From positions 24,739,695 to 24,803,694 of the forward strand of contig CP137685.1 in the NCBI GenBank assembly GCA_037976565.1: a stretch of 64,000 nt of DNA, written 5' to 3'. The number at the start of each line of letters is the position of its first letter. Within the stretch, counting starts at the first letter, position 1. The position numbers were made by a program, and so were the translations under genes. Positions 52,301-61,525 of this stretch are shown in pieces. The notes beneath the pieces are model-generated. The model did not search any database. It was given only the letters and a program-made list of their open reading frames with translations, and was not told the DNA's origin. The DNA comes from Mesocentrotus franciscanus (lineage: Eukaryota > Echinodermata > Echinoidea > Camarodonta > Strongylocentrotidae).

Positions 52301-54972
52301 CGACGAAGAAGTTGAGTAGGCTTGCGATCGCCTAACTCTTCAGCATTGAGGAGTTGGTGAATTCGTTTCTGCTCAGAAACACCGGTTCGTTTGACCAGTT
52401 CTGTTTTGAGTTTATCGTAGCGATCCTTAGCAGGAGGGGCTATAATGAAATCCCTGACCTCTTGTGCTACATCAGGTTGTAATGAGCTGATGACATGGGC
52501 GAACTTTGTCTCTTGTCTAGTAATTGCCCGTGTTAAGAACTGTGCCTCCACTTGCGCGAACCACAGTGCCGGGTCGCCCGGCCAGTACGGCGGAAGCTTC
52601 AGCCCGAACGCCGTCACAGCTGGCCCGGTACTGCCCGGTGCCTTCGCGGCCTCGGCGGAGTCGGAGTCGGGCATGTTATTAGGTGACGGTGGTTTCGCTG
52701 TCATCATGCACACAAAGAAAATATCGCTCGTAGAAGAAGAACAAAAAATTCGGGGTCACCAATGTAGGAATATATGTGGCCGATAAAACAAAATGAATAT
52801 TCTTACCGTTACTTTAATCTTCTGAGCTGATATTGCGAGTGGAGGACGAAGCGGGAAAGGAAGGACGAAACAGGAATGGAAGCAGGCAGAGGAGGAATAG
52901 TGCGAGTAGCGAGGTGATGAAATATACACGTGGAGCGCGACTAGCTAGCTAGCGAACGCGAAGGAAGAAGGCACACAAGCCTTACAGTTCAATATTGCAC
53001 TTTCCCGAAATAAACTAGAAGACATAAATCTGAATTGCGATAGAGTCCTCAAAAGAACGATGTTGATGAAAATTCTCTATTAAAAGTGAAACCGACGAAA
53101 TAACGCTTGTTGTAAAGTCAATACTCTTACTATAAAAGCACGTCCGAATGTCCGAAACTGAAACTGGAGGAGTGAGTAAAATTTGTGTGTGGAGACTTTT
53201 CCATGTGCGCTAAAGGTGTGGTGATTGGCTTATTAAAACAATAAGGTGCGGTCCGATTGGAGTAACTAAAATAACACTCTTGTTGCTGGGTGGTTCCACG
53301 GATGAAATTAACTAAGAGAATGTTTAGAATGTGCAGCTGTAGATTGTTATTGTTATTGAAGCTGGCTGAACGGAAAGTACTAACGAAAGGTATGCTTAAA
53401 ATGCTGAGTATTTACAATGTTGATAAACATTTGTGACCTTAGAAAAGTTCAAGTCACTACACCCTTTTCATAAATGCCCCTTTTCACCTCTTATAAATGC
53501 CCCTATCAAAATCTGATGGGGCCCCTTTTCCGTCGACAAATGCCCATTTCCTATTCTAATGACTGACTTTTTTCATCCCTGGTGAGTGCCTGTTTTTGAG
53601 GGTGTAAGAAGTGCCCCCATTTTCACCTCTGATAATTACTCTTTGTACTTTGACACATGCTCCTTTTCTTTTCTGATAAGTGTCCCTAATTTCAAGCGAC
53701 TGAGAGCAATTTCCCCCAAAGCTCGCTCGCTACGCTCGCACGTATCTATAGATGATATACTTATGTTACTTATCAAAGGCCTTTTCAGTCTTCCGTTATG
53801 AGAATGTGCTTATAACCCCATCAGGTTTGGGTTTTTTCCTCTTTTGGGATGTAATTTTTCGCACTGCGACCTCACAAATCTTAAATTTTTTCCTCGCTCG
53901 CAAATAAATTTTAAGACCATCACACCAAACTGCAAAGTATGATGCTTAAGCAATTTCTTGTATGGTGTATGAAACAAATATTGAAATCATCCCTGATAAT
54001 GATTGTAATCACAATGTAGGGATATATATATACCAATGTCTAAAAAATTGTATATTTTCGCGTTGAGATTTCCCTTTGTAGGTGCCCTTTTTTTCCAGAA
54101 AGTGCCCTTTTTTCTTGGTGCCCCCCACTTTGGAAGTCGCTCCGCCGCCCCTGATGTTTCATCTTTCCGTTACCTATATCAGATTGTTATCGATGAAAAA
54201 TGCCACACAGCTATGACACAATTTGCTCATAACCAATCAAATGCAAGGATTTCAGTTGTTTAGTACAATTATTTGCCTTGTTATTGATAGCAAATTTTAT
54301 GAAATGGAGCTCCAGGTAGGATGCAGAAAGTCATTGTAATGAAATCACAATATGCCCTCACAGTGACCACATTGGAAGGAATGCTCCTGATGGGGAGTGG
54401 AGATGATGCACATAGTGTGTGCATGCATGTTTCTGATGACAAAAGAATTTTGAGATGTATTTATCATCAAACACTGTAAAACAAGATTATTTCTACTGCT
54501 ACTTACTATCATCACAAAACATGGTAAAACATGGCAATATTTTGAATACATCAATACATTTTTTGAGTACCCAAAAAATAAAATAAAAATATAAAATACC
54601 TATCAGAAAATATTGATCTTCAATAAAATACTGAGACCATTATCACTGGTTTAATTGCTAATGGCACAATAAGCATGATAGTGGCTTATCGTATCAATAT
54701 CCAACAGATGAACACACACAGATGACAGATAAATTTACAAATTTCGTTACAGATTTCGACAGGGAGACAAACAAAAGATACTCACCAGACTCTGGCAATA
54801 AATCCATGAAATCACAGAAGCAACGGTGTAAATGATCAAAGCTATTGAAAGGTCGATACGACCAGACTGCTCCAGCTATTAATGTACCACGCTCAACTAT
54901 GTTCTTGAAATTCTCAATGAATTCCTCGTAATCTTGCTGGTTGACAGCTTCAATGGTGAATTTTTCTGCCAT
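46358..54972 (-). CDS. URAD: OHCU decarboxylase, two exons, catalytic His replaced
   Basis: Exon 1 is 54972-54786 (donor G|GTGAGT, phase 1) and exon 2 is 46719-46358 (acceptor AG|GTAAGCAG, stop TGA). Together they encode 182 residues, the family's normal length, with the intron at the place I expect for vertebrate URAD. The enzyme decarboxylates 2-oxo-4-hydroxy-4-carboxy-5-ureidoimidazoline to S-allantoin, after urate oxidase and HIU hydrolase, in the peroxisome. Conserved features are GAVWSYRPF (33-43 region), [18 protein letters not shown] with the catalytic-site Glu, FPFVICAR and EVKKIS. The striking change is the HPDLAG motif, which reads GLPDLAG: Leu71 stands where the catalytic His (human His67) belongs. 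The C-terminus is -AQL, at best a weak peroxisomal signal. The frame is otherwise intact and both splice sites are good. The intron (46720-54785) was about 0.7 kb before two nested insertions. Confidence 0.93.
47669..48367 (-). repeat. 3' LTR of the Ty3/Gypsy element
   Basis: 699 bp. It matches the other LTR throughout except position 48035 (C here, A at 53129). On the minus strand it is preceded by the purine-rich stretch AGGGGTGCTAGA (48368-48379), a weak polypurine tract. Confidence 0.95.
48528..50812 (-). pseudogene. pol 3' part: RT palm, RNase H, integrase (two frame breaks)
   Basis: The frame from 50812 to 48758 (684 codons) carries the RT active-site box YLDD (about residues 29-32) and RNase H with [14 protein letters not shown] and [10 protein letters not shown]. 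The integrase follows with an HHCC zinc finger (LSHPGARAT...CLECQKC) and the DDE core ([22 protein letters not shown]). It is out of frame with the gag-protease frame upstream because of a one-base shift at the A run 50917-50921 (plus strand). A second one-base shift at the A run 48808-48811 moves the last ~90 residues, which continue to 48528, into another frame. Both breaks are in homopolymers, so they may be sequencing errors or real inactivation. Confidence 0.93.
50902..52713 (-). CDS. gag-protease-RT 5' part of the Ty3/Gypsy element
   Basis: This 603-codon frame starts 50 bp inside the 5' LTR. Residues about 35-195 are a retrotransposon Gag/capsid-like region ([26 protein letters not shown]). 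A Cys/His-containing basic segment (CWYHW, about 284-297) replaces a canonical zinc knuckle. The aspartic protease has the catalytic DTGA at 359-362. RT begins about residue 520 with [19 protein letters not shown]. The frame ends early at the one-base shift near 50917-50921, inside the RT fingers. The product would be a virus-like-particle polyprotein of a retrotransposon, not a host protein. Confidence 0.93.
   Translation of the reverse strand: MCMMTAKPPSPNNMPDSDSAEAAKAPGSTGPAVTAFGLKLPPYWPGDPALWFAQVEAQFLTRAITRQETKFAHVISSLQPDVAQEVRDFIIAPPAKDRYDKLKTELVKRTGVSEQKRIHQLLNAEELGDRKPTQLLRRMRQLLGESTLEDSILKQLFLQRLPNNVRIILASSSNSVPIEQLAELADRILEISSPLSVSAVDFTPASTSGTHGSAVSSSPPLVAAEVQQLSRQVTQLTAQVQALTSSLQEDRRSRSQHRGAAHPVRRPSSSKSPRRQQRHQGHQCWYHWTYGDRARKCKPVLVQPPTFDIAFDTAFNLAVIPTGKRTSQGIAATSSLGNKLHSRLFYILDKNSGKRFLVDTGAEVSVFPQSLLEKSQFSSVEASKIQLQAVNHSPINTFGERSFTLDLGLRRVFRWIFIVTDLKTPILGADFLTNFGLLVDVKHRRLIDTKTNLSVCGFGAYTGTISPMYVKGVSDDRFHVLLRSYQDITRPVYKHDDVKHGTTHHIQTRGPPVAARPRRLAPDRLRVARAEFDHMLDLGIIRPSDSNWASPLHMVPKKTPGDWRPCGDYRALNSRTTPDCYPIPHLQDFSSCLSGKTIFLRLI
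52751..52761 (-). promoter_or_regulatory. Primer binding site of the LTR element
   Basis: TGGTGACCCCG on the minus strand, one base after the end of the 5' LTR. It begins with TGG, the complement of a tRNA 3' CCA, as expected for minus-strand priming. I do not assign the tRNA. Confidence 0.75.
52763..53461 (-). repeat. 5' LTR of the Ty3/Gypsy element
   Basis: 699 bp, the same length as the 3' LTR, with one difference seen (53129). This near-identity means a very recent insertion. Confidence 0.95.
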
Positions 54973-55541
54973 TGTCGATGACTGCTTCCGACTCTTCTGA
55001 ATATGAAAGATTACGATATAAAGAATAATAGTTCAAGTTCACTTTATTCCATAATTTTATTAAAGACATCCAATGGTAAACAAAATGATATCAATATACA
55101 CAATATAACATGAGAATAATACAAGCGGAGTAGACAAGGAGAACAAGAAAAACAACAAAATCTGAACATGTACATTAATGAAAGTATTTGGAGACGAGAC
55201 AGGAAGGCCGGGCCTCGTGTAAAAGTCTGTCTCCACACTCCAGTGATTGTATCAAAATAACTCTGTAAATTATTATAACTTTTTTTAAGAAAGGGAAAAA
55301 AGGAACTGTTGAGTTTTACGGTTGAGAATAGTTGTATATGATCTTTTCAAGACAATACTTCCCCCTTCTTGTCTTCAGTTTATAAACATTTGCCTTTTCC
55401 AACTAAATAGGTGTTTCTTAAATCAATATTTTCCTACAATATATTCCATGAACTAATATCTCTAGTCATATCCGATTTAGGTCCACCATCTTTATCAATT
55501 AGTCTACATGTTCCAATCTGACTATGTATTTTGATTGTTAC
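54154..55541 (-). other. URAD intron remainder, exon 1 and upstream region
   Basis: Unique intron sequence occupies 54162-54785 and exon 1 lies at 54786-54972. Upstream of the ATG, a TATTCAG|AAG site about 30 bp away could be the acceptor of a 5' UTR intron. At 55030-55260 the sequence resembles LINE 3'-UTR material. No clear TATA box was identified. Confidence 0.4.
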
Positions 55542-56464
55542 CAGTGGCGTAATGAGCAAAAACTTTTTTGGGGGGGGGGTCAGAACAAAATCCTTATCAC
55601 CACCAAGTAGCATAATGCAGGGGGTGGGGGCGGAACGTCTTCCAAACCAGGGAGGGGGCACCAACAAAAAGGGCACTTTCTGGAAAAAGGGGCACCTACA
55701 AACTTAAGGGAAACATCAACAAAACCTAGACCATTTTAAGACATTGGTATATACCCCTACATCGTCATGATTGTGATTACACTACCAGGGATGATATCAA
55801 TAATTGTTTCTTTTTTTACATGGTACAAGATACTGCTTAATTAAGCAACGTACTTTGCATTTGGGTGTGATGGTCTGGATATTAATTTCCAAGCGAGCGA
55901 AGCGAGCGAGTAAAAATTTTAAGATTTGTGAGGTCCCAGTGCGAAAAATTACATCTTATAAAGAAGACCAAAACAAAAACTGATGAGTATTTAGCACAAT
56001 GTAATAAAGAAAGACTAAAAAGTTATTTTATAAGTAACATAATTAAAACATCTATAAATGCGAGTGAGCGTAGCGAGCGAGCTCTAGGGAAAATTAAAGA
56101 AAAGGGGCTCTAAGTCGCCTTGAATTAGGGGTGCATGTTATGCAGAAAGGAAAAATAGGCACTTATCAAAATGGAAAAGGTCAGTTATTCGAAAAGAAAA
56201 GATGCTCGTGTCTTTATAGTTTTATAGTTTATAGTTTAGTTTTATTTCATTTCCATTTTTCTAGCATCATTGCAAACACAATACAATTCAATATGCATTA
56301 AACAATAATTGTATAGTATACAACATGAATATACAAATCAATATACAGTAAGCTATGCAAAATAATCAAATCAAGCGTAACAAAAATACTAATCAATGAC
56401 TAAAACATTATTCATAATTTGGATTATTAAAAAAATACAGAGTTAACATGGAAAGTAAATATTA

Positions 56465-57205
56465 TGATTCTTTAAGTTGTTTTATTTTTATCTATTACTT
56501 TTTTAATTTTTTCACAAACGTGTCGCAATCTCGGTGTTATGTTTGACTCACATATGACAATGTCTGACCAAGTTTCTAATATTTGCAGATCAGTAAGGTA
56601 CCAATTGCGTAATATCGGTTTTATTCGTAAATATTTGTCCAAGTCTGCCACCGAAAAATTAGTACATGCTCTGATTTCCTCCCGTCTTGATTTTGGCAAT
56701 GCCCTCCTAATCAATCTACCCCAGAATCTACTGTCCAAACTCCAGAAGCTTCAAAACGCTGCAGTTCGTATTGTTTCTCTGACCACCAAGCGTACCCACA
56801 TTTCCCCAGTTTTGCAGTCGCTACACTGGCTCCCAGTAAAAGATCGCATTGTTTTCAAAATTTTGTTGCTTACCTTTCATTGCGTTCACGGCTCTGCTCC
56901 TCAATACCTTATCTCTCTAATCCAAAACTACACTCCTGCAAGACCTCTACGCTCATCCACTTCCAATTTTCTTGTGACCCCAAAATTATCAAAACGTGGG
57001 GAAAAGATCATTTGCATACTCTAGTCCTAAATTATGGAATGGCCTTCCTGAAGACATCAAAAATGTTTATCTTCTGATTCTTTCAAAACTCATCTCAAAA
57101 CATTCCTTTTCAAGTCTTGATCGTTTTTCCTGTTTACACGCGCCTTGAGCACTCCACAGAGTGGATTTGGCGCGATATAAGTTACATTATTATTATTATT
57201 ATTAT
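56465..57205 (+). mobile_element. Second LINE 3' fragment (CR1/L2-like), plus strand
   Basis: A 5'-truncated fragment. The frame 56539-57024 encodes an RT C-terminal region (NICRSVRYQLRNIGFIRKYL, SRLDFGNALL, LQKLQNAAVRIV, LHWLPVKDRI). One frame shift near 56995 separates it from the usual C-terminal tail (visible to the stop at about 57120). A short 3' UTR with GAGCACTCCACAGAGTGGAT and an (ATT)n tail (57183-57206) follows. It lies inside the 3' UTR of the minus-strand LINE. Its 5' limit is approximate. Confidence 0.8.
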
Positions 57206-57439
57206 TAATACTAAAATTCAGGAAATGGAGAGGTCCACTAAGAAACAGGACTTGTTTAGTGTGGATCCCTCAATTAGTGAGTAGAATAGATCTCTTTAAA
57301 GATAGAAAATGAAATTAAGACAAATATCGTAAGGAAAAAATATCTAAGTGTGAGAGGTGATATGGTGCCAATGGTATATGGAGATGCAGAAAAGAAAATG
57401 AAGATGGAAGAAGAGGGACAGGAGAAAGCTGGCGCGTTT

Positions 57440-57645
57440 GTGTGGGAAGAAAAGGAGAAAGATAAAAGTAATTAAAAAAAAGAGAAAGATAAAAGTAATA
57501 AAAATAGAGAAAGATAAAAGTAATTAAAAAAAGAGAAAGAGAGAGAGAGAGAGAGAAAGGAAGAAAGAGAGAGACAGAAAGAAAGAAAGAGAAAGAGAGA
57601 GAAAGAAAGAGGGAGAGAGAAAGGGAGAGAAAGAAAAAGAGTTGG
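57440..57645. repeat. GA-rich simple repeat in LINE 3' UTR
   Basis: A GAGA/GAAA tract preceded by three copies of a ~30-bp AGAAAGATAAAAGTAAT unit (about 57460-57525). Confidence 0.85.
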
Positions 57646-57672
57646 GTCCCGATCGCTCAAATTGAACTTTCT

Positions 57673-59422
57673 TTATATGTTTCGAGAATATTTTTTTTTC
57701 AACTTGATTTTGAAGCAGTTTAAGCTTAAAGAATTAATTATATCGTTGCTAAGTGAGTTCCAGTATTTCGGACCGTAGAAAGAAATCGTTTTATGTGCGA
57801 AAAGAGTGCGGGTACGGGGAAGGTGGCAACGGTTGGATTGCCTGGTTGGGTAATTATGAATGGCGCTGTTTTTTGTTAACATGTTGATGAATGTGTGTGG
57901 CAGTTCGTTTTTATTCAATTTATACATGAGCTGTCCTGTTTGAAAAAGAAATAAGTCTGAAAATTTCAGAATTTTTGACTCATAAAACAAAGGATCAGTA
58001 TGTGAACGAGTAGGAGCATTATGTATAATTCTTATGCTTTTCTTTTGTAAGGTAAAAAATTTATCAGTAAGGTATTTACTAGCATTACCCCATGCCATTA
58101 TTCCATAATTAAGGTAGGGTAAAATTAGTGAGAAGTATAATGTGAATAGTGTAGACTTTGGGAATAAATAATTAAGTTTATTCATGATTCCAGTATTTAG
58201 GGAGACAATTTTGGATATATTTTGAATGTGTATGTTCCATTTCAATTTATCGTCGATCGTGAGCCCTAAGAATCTGGTTGATGTTGCCCTAACAAGGGGC
58301 GTGTCTTCCAAAAAGATATTTCCAGGTAAATTTTGCAAGGTGTTACTAAACAACATGAAGTTAGTCTTCAGAACGTTTAACGATAACTTGTTAGCTTTAA
58401 CCCATTCTACTACACGTTTAAGTTCTATGTTTATTGTTGGAAGAAGGTTAGTTGGATTAGAGTGAGAATAAAATAAGTTTGAATCGTCTGCAAATAAAGT
58501 GAAAGATAATACACCTGAAGACTTATGAAAGTCATTTATGTATATGATAAACAATAAGGGACCTAGGATGCTTCCTGTGGAACACCACAACTAATGGATT
58601 GTAGCGATGACCTTTGATTATTTATTTCTACAAATTGTTTTCTATTTGTTAAATAATTCCTGAACCCTTCCAAGGCTTTCCTCGAACACCATAGTGCGAC
58701 AATTTATGTAAGAGAATATTATGGTTTATTGTATCAAAAGCCTTGGAAAAGTCCAGGAATATTGCTATAGTATGTAAGTGGTGATCAATGGCTTGGGATA
58801 TAGTATCTACGCATTTCAATATTGCTTGAGTTGTGTTGCGGTTTGGTCGAAAGCCAAATTGAGATTCGCAAAAGATATTATGTTTGTTTAAAAAATCTGT
58901 AACTCTAATAAAGACAATTCTTTCCATGACTTTGGATAAGGATGGTAATAATGAAATTGGCCTATAATTATTTCTTTCAGAAGCATCACCTTTCTTAAAT
59001 ATTCGGATGACTTTTGCTATTTTAACGCTATTAGGTACTATACCCGTTGTTATTGATGAGTTAAAAATATGGACCAGAGGATTTGCAATCGTTAAGATAA
59101 TTGATTTGAGTAGATGATTGTCGATCTCGTCATGCCCTGAACTTCTTTTACTTTCCAATTGATTTACTATACTAATTATTTCCTCGCGGTTGATTGGGAC
59201 GAAAAACAAAGAAGATGGATTTTTGTTACTTAAAAAGTTATCAAATTTTCTTTCGGTTGTTGGGATGTTTTCTGCTAATTTTTGTCCTATCTGTGAGAAG
59301 TACGAGTTGAAAGTTTCAGCCATTGCTTGAGGGTCTTCGATCAAAGTGTCAGTGTCACATTTAATTTTCGTTTTTTTGTGTGTCTTATTTTTTTGTTTAA
59401 GGTTGTATTTATTATTTTCCAT
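57673..59422 (-). pseudogene. LINE reverse transcriptase, frame-broken
   Basis: The upstream frame (59422-58649) has the RT fingers and palm start: KVIRIFKKGDASERNNYRPISLL, ESQFGFRPNRNTTQA and FLDFSKAFDTINHNILL. The downstream frame (58590-57673) has GSILGPLLFIIYINDF and the catalytic FADDSNLF box, then the thumb and a C-terminal region typical of CR1/L2-like elements. About 60 bp between them contain at least two single-base losses, near 58665 and 58575. No intact product is possible as written. Confidence 0.88.
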
Positions 59423-60715
59423 GTGTTTTTAGGGTTATTCTTGTTAAGTTCAAACTGCGTAGTATAATGATGTTTTTTGCTTGACGTAGTACTTTTGTCA
59501 AAACATTTTTATATCGGGTGTATTTGTCACGGGTTTTATTTGTTGGATTAGTTTTGTATTTATAATAGAGGTTGTTTTTCCGGTTTATTGATCTTAAAAT
59601 AGACTTTGTTACCCAGGGGATCTTGGTATCTTTTTATAGTTATTGAATTGTCCTGTTAATGGTATACAAATATCAAATTGGCCCTTCAGTATGCTTATAA
59701 ATCTTTCGTAAGCTTCATTCACATCTTCAGAAATATAAATTTGTTGCCAGTCCACTGTACTTAAATTTTCATTAAGGCGTTCTATATTTCCAGCATTTAA
59801 TTTGCGGGTTTTAATTTTTTGGGAACGCCTATCACCTGGTGTGTTAGAAAGTGAAGTTTTACAAAAGATTGGGTAATGATCAGATATGTCCGAAACGATG
59901 ATTCCTGATTCTAAAGGCTGTTGCTTGTTAGTAAAGATATTGTCGATTAAAGTGGCTGATTGTCAAAGTAAAAAGGGCAATTATCAGAGCCTTCAGAGGT
60001 GAAAATTGCACTTCTTGCACCTGAAAAGGGACACTCAACAGAAATGAAAAAAGGCACTGTGAGAATGGAAATAGAGAATCTGTTGAAGGAGAAGGGCACC
60101 TATCAGATTTTAATAGGGGCATTTATCAGACGTTAAAAGAGGCATTTTGAAAAGGGGGAGGGGCTCATATAAAAAAGGAAAAGGGGCACTTATCCGAAAG
60201 AAATATGGTAATATTAGAAAATTAAGGGACACGTGTCAAAATAAAAGGGGCACTTATCAGAGGCGAAAAGTGGCATTTAAGAGAAAGTGAAGAGGCTTCT
60301 TATTAAGAAGGAAAAAAGTACACTTATACAAAAGGAAAGGGGCACGAGTCAAAGTAAAAGGGTAAAAATATCAGAGGTGAAAATTTCTCGCACCTGAAAA
60401 GACGTACTCACCAGAGATGGAAAGAGAGGAAACGGACAGTTATTAGAAAAGAAAAGGGGCACTAGTCCTATGTAAAAAGGGTTTGGGGGAACCTGCAAAA
60501 GTGGTGGCACAGTGCCCCCCACCGGGAGTGCCGCCTCTGGCATAATGGGTAAAAATGAGAGAAAAAATGAGAGAAAAAATGTTGCTGCATGTCATTTCAG
60601 CAACATTTGTAAATCACTGGTATCGAATTAGAAATAAACCACATTTGAAATTTACTTGGGGGTCAACTGCCCCTAAAGCCCCCCCCCCCAGTAACAGTAC
60701 GACAGTGATTGTTAC

Positions 60716-61319
60716 TCTACGTAATAGAATGGAACGCCTCGTTAAAACTGTCATAGAATCTATATCTGTTTTAAACTTCCCACTTCCAACCATGTCTGCA
60801 AACTAATAAAATGATGGTAAAGACTAAAAATAGTTTTACTTTTAACAGTCTAATTTCATAATAGTGCAGAAGAAAATGTACATCTTATGATATGAGGGTT
60901 TTATCATTCGAAAGAGCATTTCATTGCGGTCATTTTGACACCATGGTCATCTGCGCGTAATGTACCACAAGCACGTAACGCGTATGTAATGCATAGTAAA
61001 ATTATCATTTTGGGCGATATCTTCGCGATGACCGGGCGATGACGACATTTCATTTTACATGACTTGGCAGACAACTGTCACGTGTATGGTGGATACACAT
61101 GTTTGCCAAGTTGCATTGACCTGGGTATAAGGTTCGTGATTTTAGAGCAAGTAGAAGTTATTTCGGAATTTTCCCGAAAAGCATGAGGAGAGCAATTTTC
61201 GCAAAGTCCGTCAGTAAAAGGGTTTTAAAAAATTTTGCTGTAAAGGGCATATCTTGAAGTATATACATCCAAAAAAAAGTATGGGTTTGACCAGGCAAGA
61301 AGAAGCTACGGCCACAGAA
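60716..61319. other. No supported gene
   Basis: No gene or element boundary was recognised. Confidence 0.45.
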
Positions 61320-61470
61320 AAATGATAATAATAATGATAATAATAATAATAATAATGGATATTTATATAGCGCACATATCCACCGTGCATTGTGCTCTAG
61401 GCGCTCGAACTATTACCCTGGCTCTGTTAGGCAGTCGATTTCGGCGCTCACAGCATTCAAGGAATTTTTT
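61320..61470 (-). mobile_element. Truncated SINE copy with ATA tail
   Basis: On the minus strand this carries the end of the 5680-5955 family (GCTGTGAGCGCC, GCCTAACAGAGCCAGGGTAAT, TATGTGCGCTATATAAATA), with an (AAT)n tail at about 61324-61358. Confidence 0.6.
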
Positions 61471-61525
61471 TCAATGATATTTTATTTTCTCCATTGCTTT
61501 TCACAAACAATAACAAAATAACAAC

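Larger units (their letters stand above)
47669..53461 (-). mobile_element. Ty3/Gypsy LTR retrotransposon (Mag/SURL-like), nearly intact
   Basis: The 5793-bp element is on the minus strand, with 699-bp LTRs at both ends starting TGTAG and ending CTACA. The 4-bp CCCT lies outside both ends (47665-47668 and 53462-53465). The order gag, protease, reverse transcriptase, RNase H, integrase is that of Ty3/Gypsy. Gag and pol share one frame, and no envelope-like frame follows. Two single-base frame breaks are present. It interrupts the GTGCCCC array of element A1 and so is younger than it. Assignment to the Mag/SURL group is by general resemblance. Confidence 0.95.
46823..54153 (+). mobile_element. 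hAT-like non-autonomous element A1, split by an LTR retrotransposon
   Basis: The left end is CAGAGGCGGC and the right end is inverted CAGGGGCGGC. The 8-bp duplication ATGTTTCA lies at 46815-46822 and 54154-54161, diagnostic of hAT-type insertion. Excluding the retrotransposon it is about 1.53 kb. Most of it (46860-47660 and 53466-53720) is a degenerate array of GTGCCCCTTTT units spaced about 30 bp, joined by CTGATAA-like linkers. A unique segment follows with CTCGCTCGCT motifs (53720-53900). No transposase is encoded. It lies wholly in the URAD intron, in antisense to the gene. Confidence 0.9.
56213..59960 (-). mobile_element. 5'-truncated non-LTR retrotransposon (Jockey-superfamily-like)
   Basis: On the minus strand it opens inside the end of an AP-endonuclease domain (SATLIDNIFTN ... 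SDISDHYPIF, near 59957-59850). Reverse transcriptase frames follow at 59422-58649 and 58590-57673, then a 3' UTR ending in an AAACTATA-type simple tail at 56213-56250. TGTC lies on both sides (56209-56212 and 59961-59964), a short target duplication. It is truncated at the 5' end, as is usual for LINEs. Another LINE fragment is inserted in its 3' UTR. Confidence 0.8.
55618..60539 (-). mobile_element. hAT-like element A2, inverted relative to A1
   Basis: The left end is CAGGGGGTGGGGGCGG; the right end is inverted CAGAGGCGGC. The 8-bp duplication GCATAATG is perfect at 55610-55617 and 60540-60547. It is the same family as 46823-54153 in the opposite orientation. The unique CTCGCTCGCT-containing segment lies at 55700-56090 and the GTGCCCC array (here as GGGGCAC) at 56110-56210 and 59962-60500. 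The array is interrupted by a LINE at 56213-59960. Only part of the array is retained, and its unit order differs from A1. Confidence 0.9.
55542..60707 (+). mobile_element. Small hAT-like element B, host to nested insertions
   Basis: The left end is CAGTGGCGTAATGAGC; the right end is inverted CACTGTCGTACTG. The 8-bp duplication ATTGTTAC is perfect at 55534-55541 and 60708-60715. Without the insertion of element A2 (and its 8-bp duplication) it is only about 236 bp, a typical MITE. A relative carrying extra tandem repeats is at 39546-40496. Confidence 0.85.

Noticed and set aside
60555..60806. 83-codon frame after the nested elements
   Set aside because: Its first part is inside element B's terminal region, and the remainder has no resemblance or splice support.
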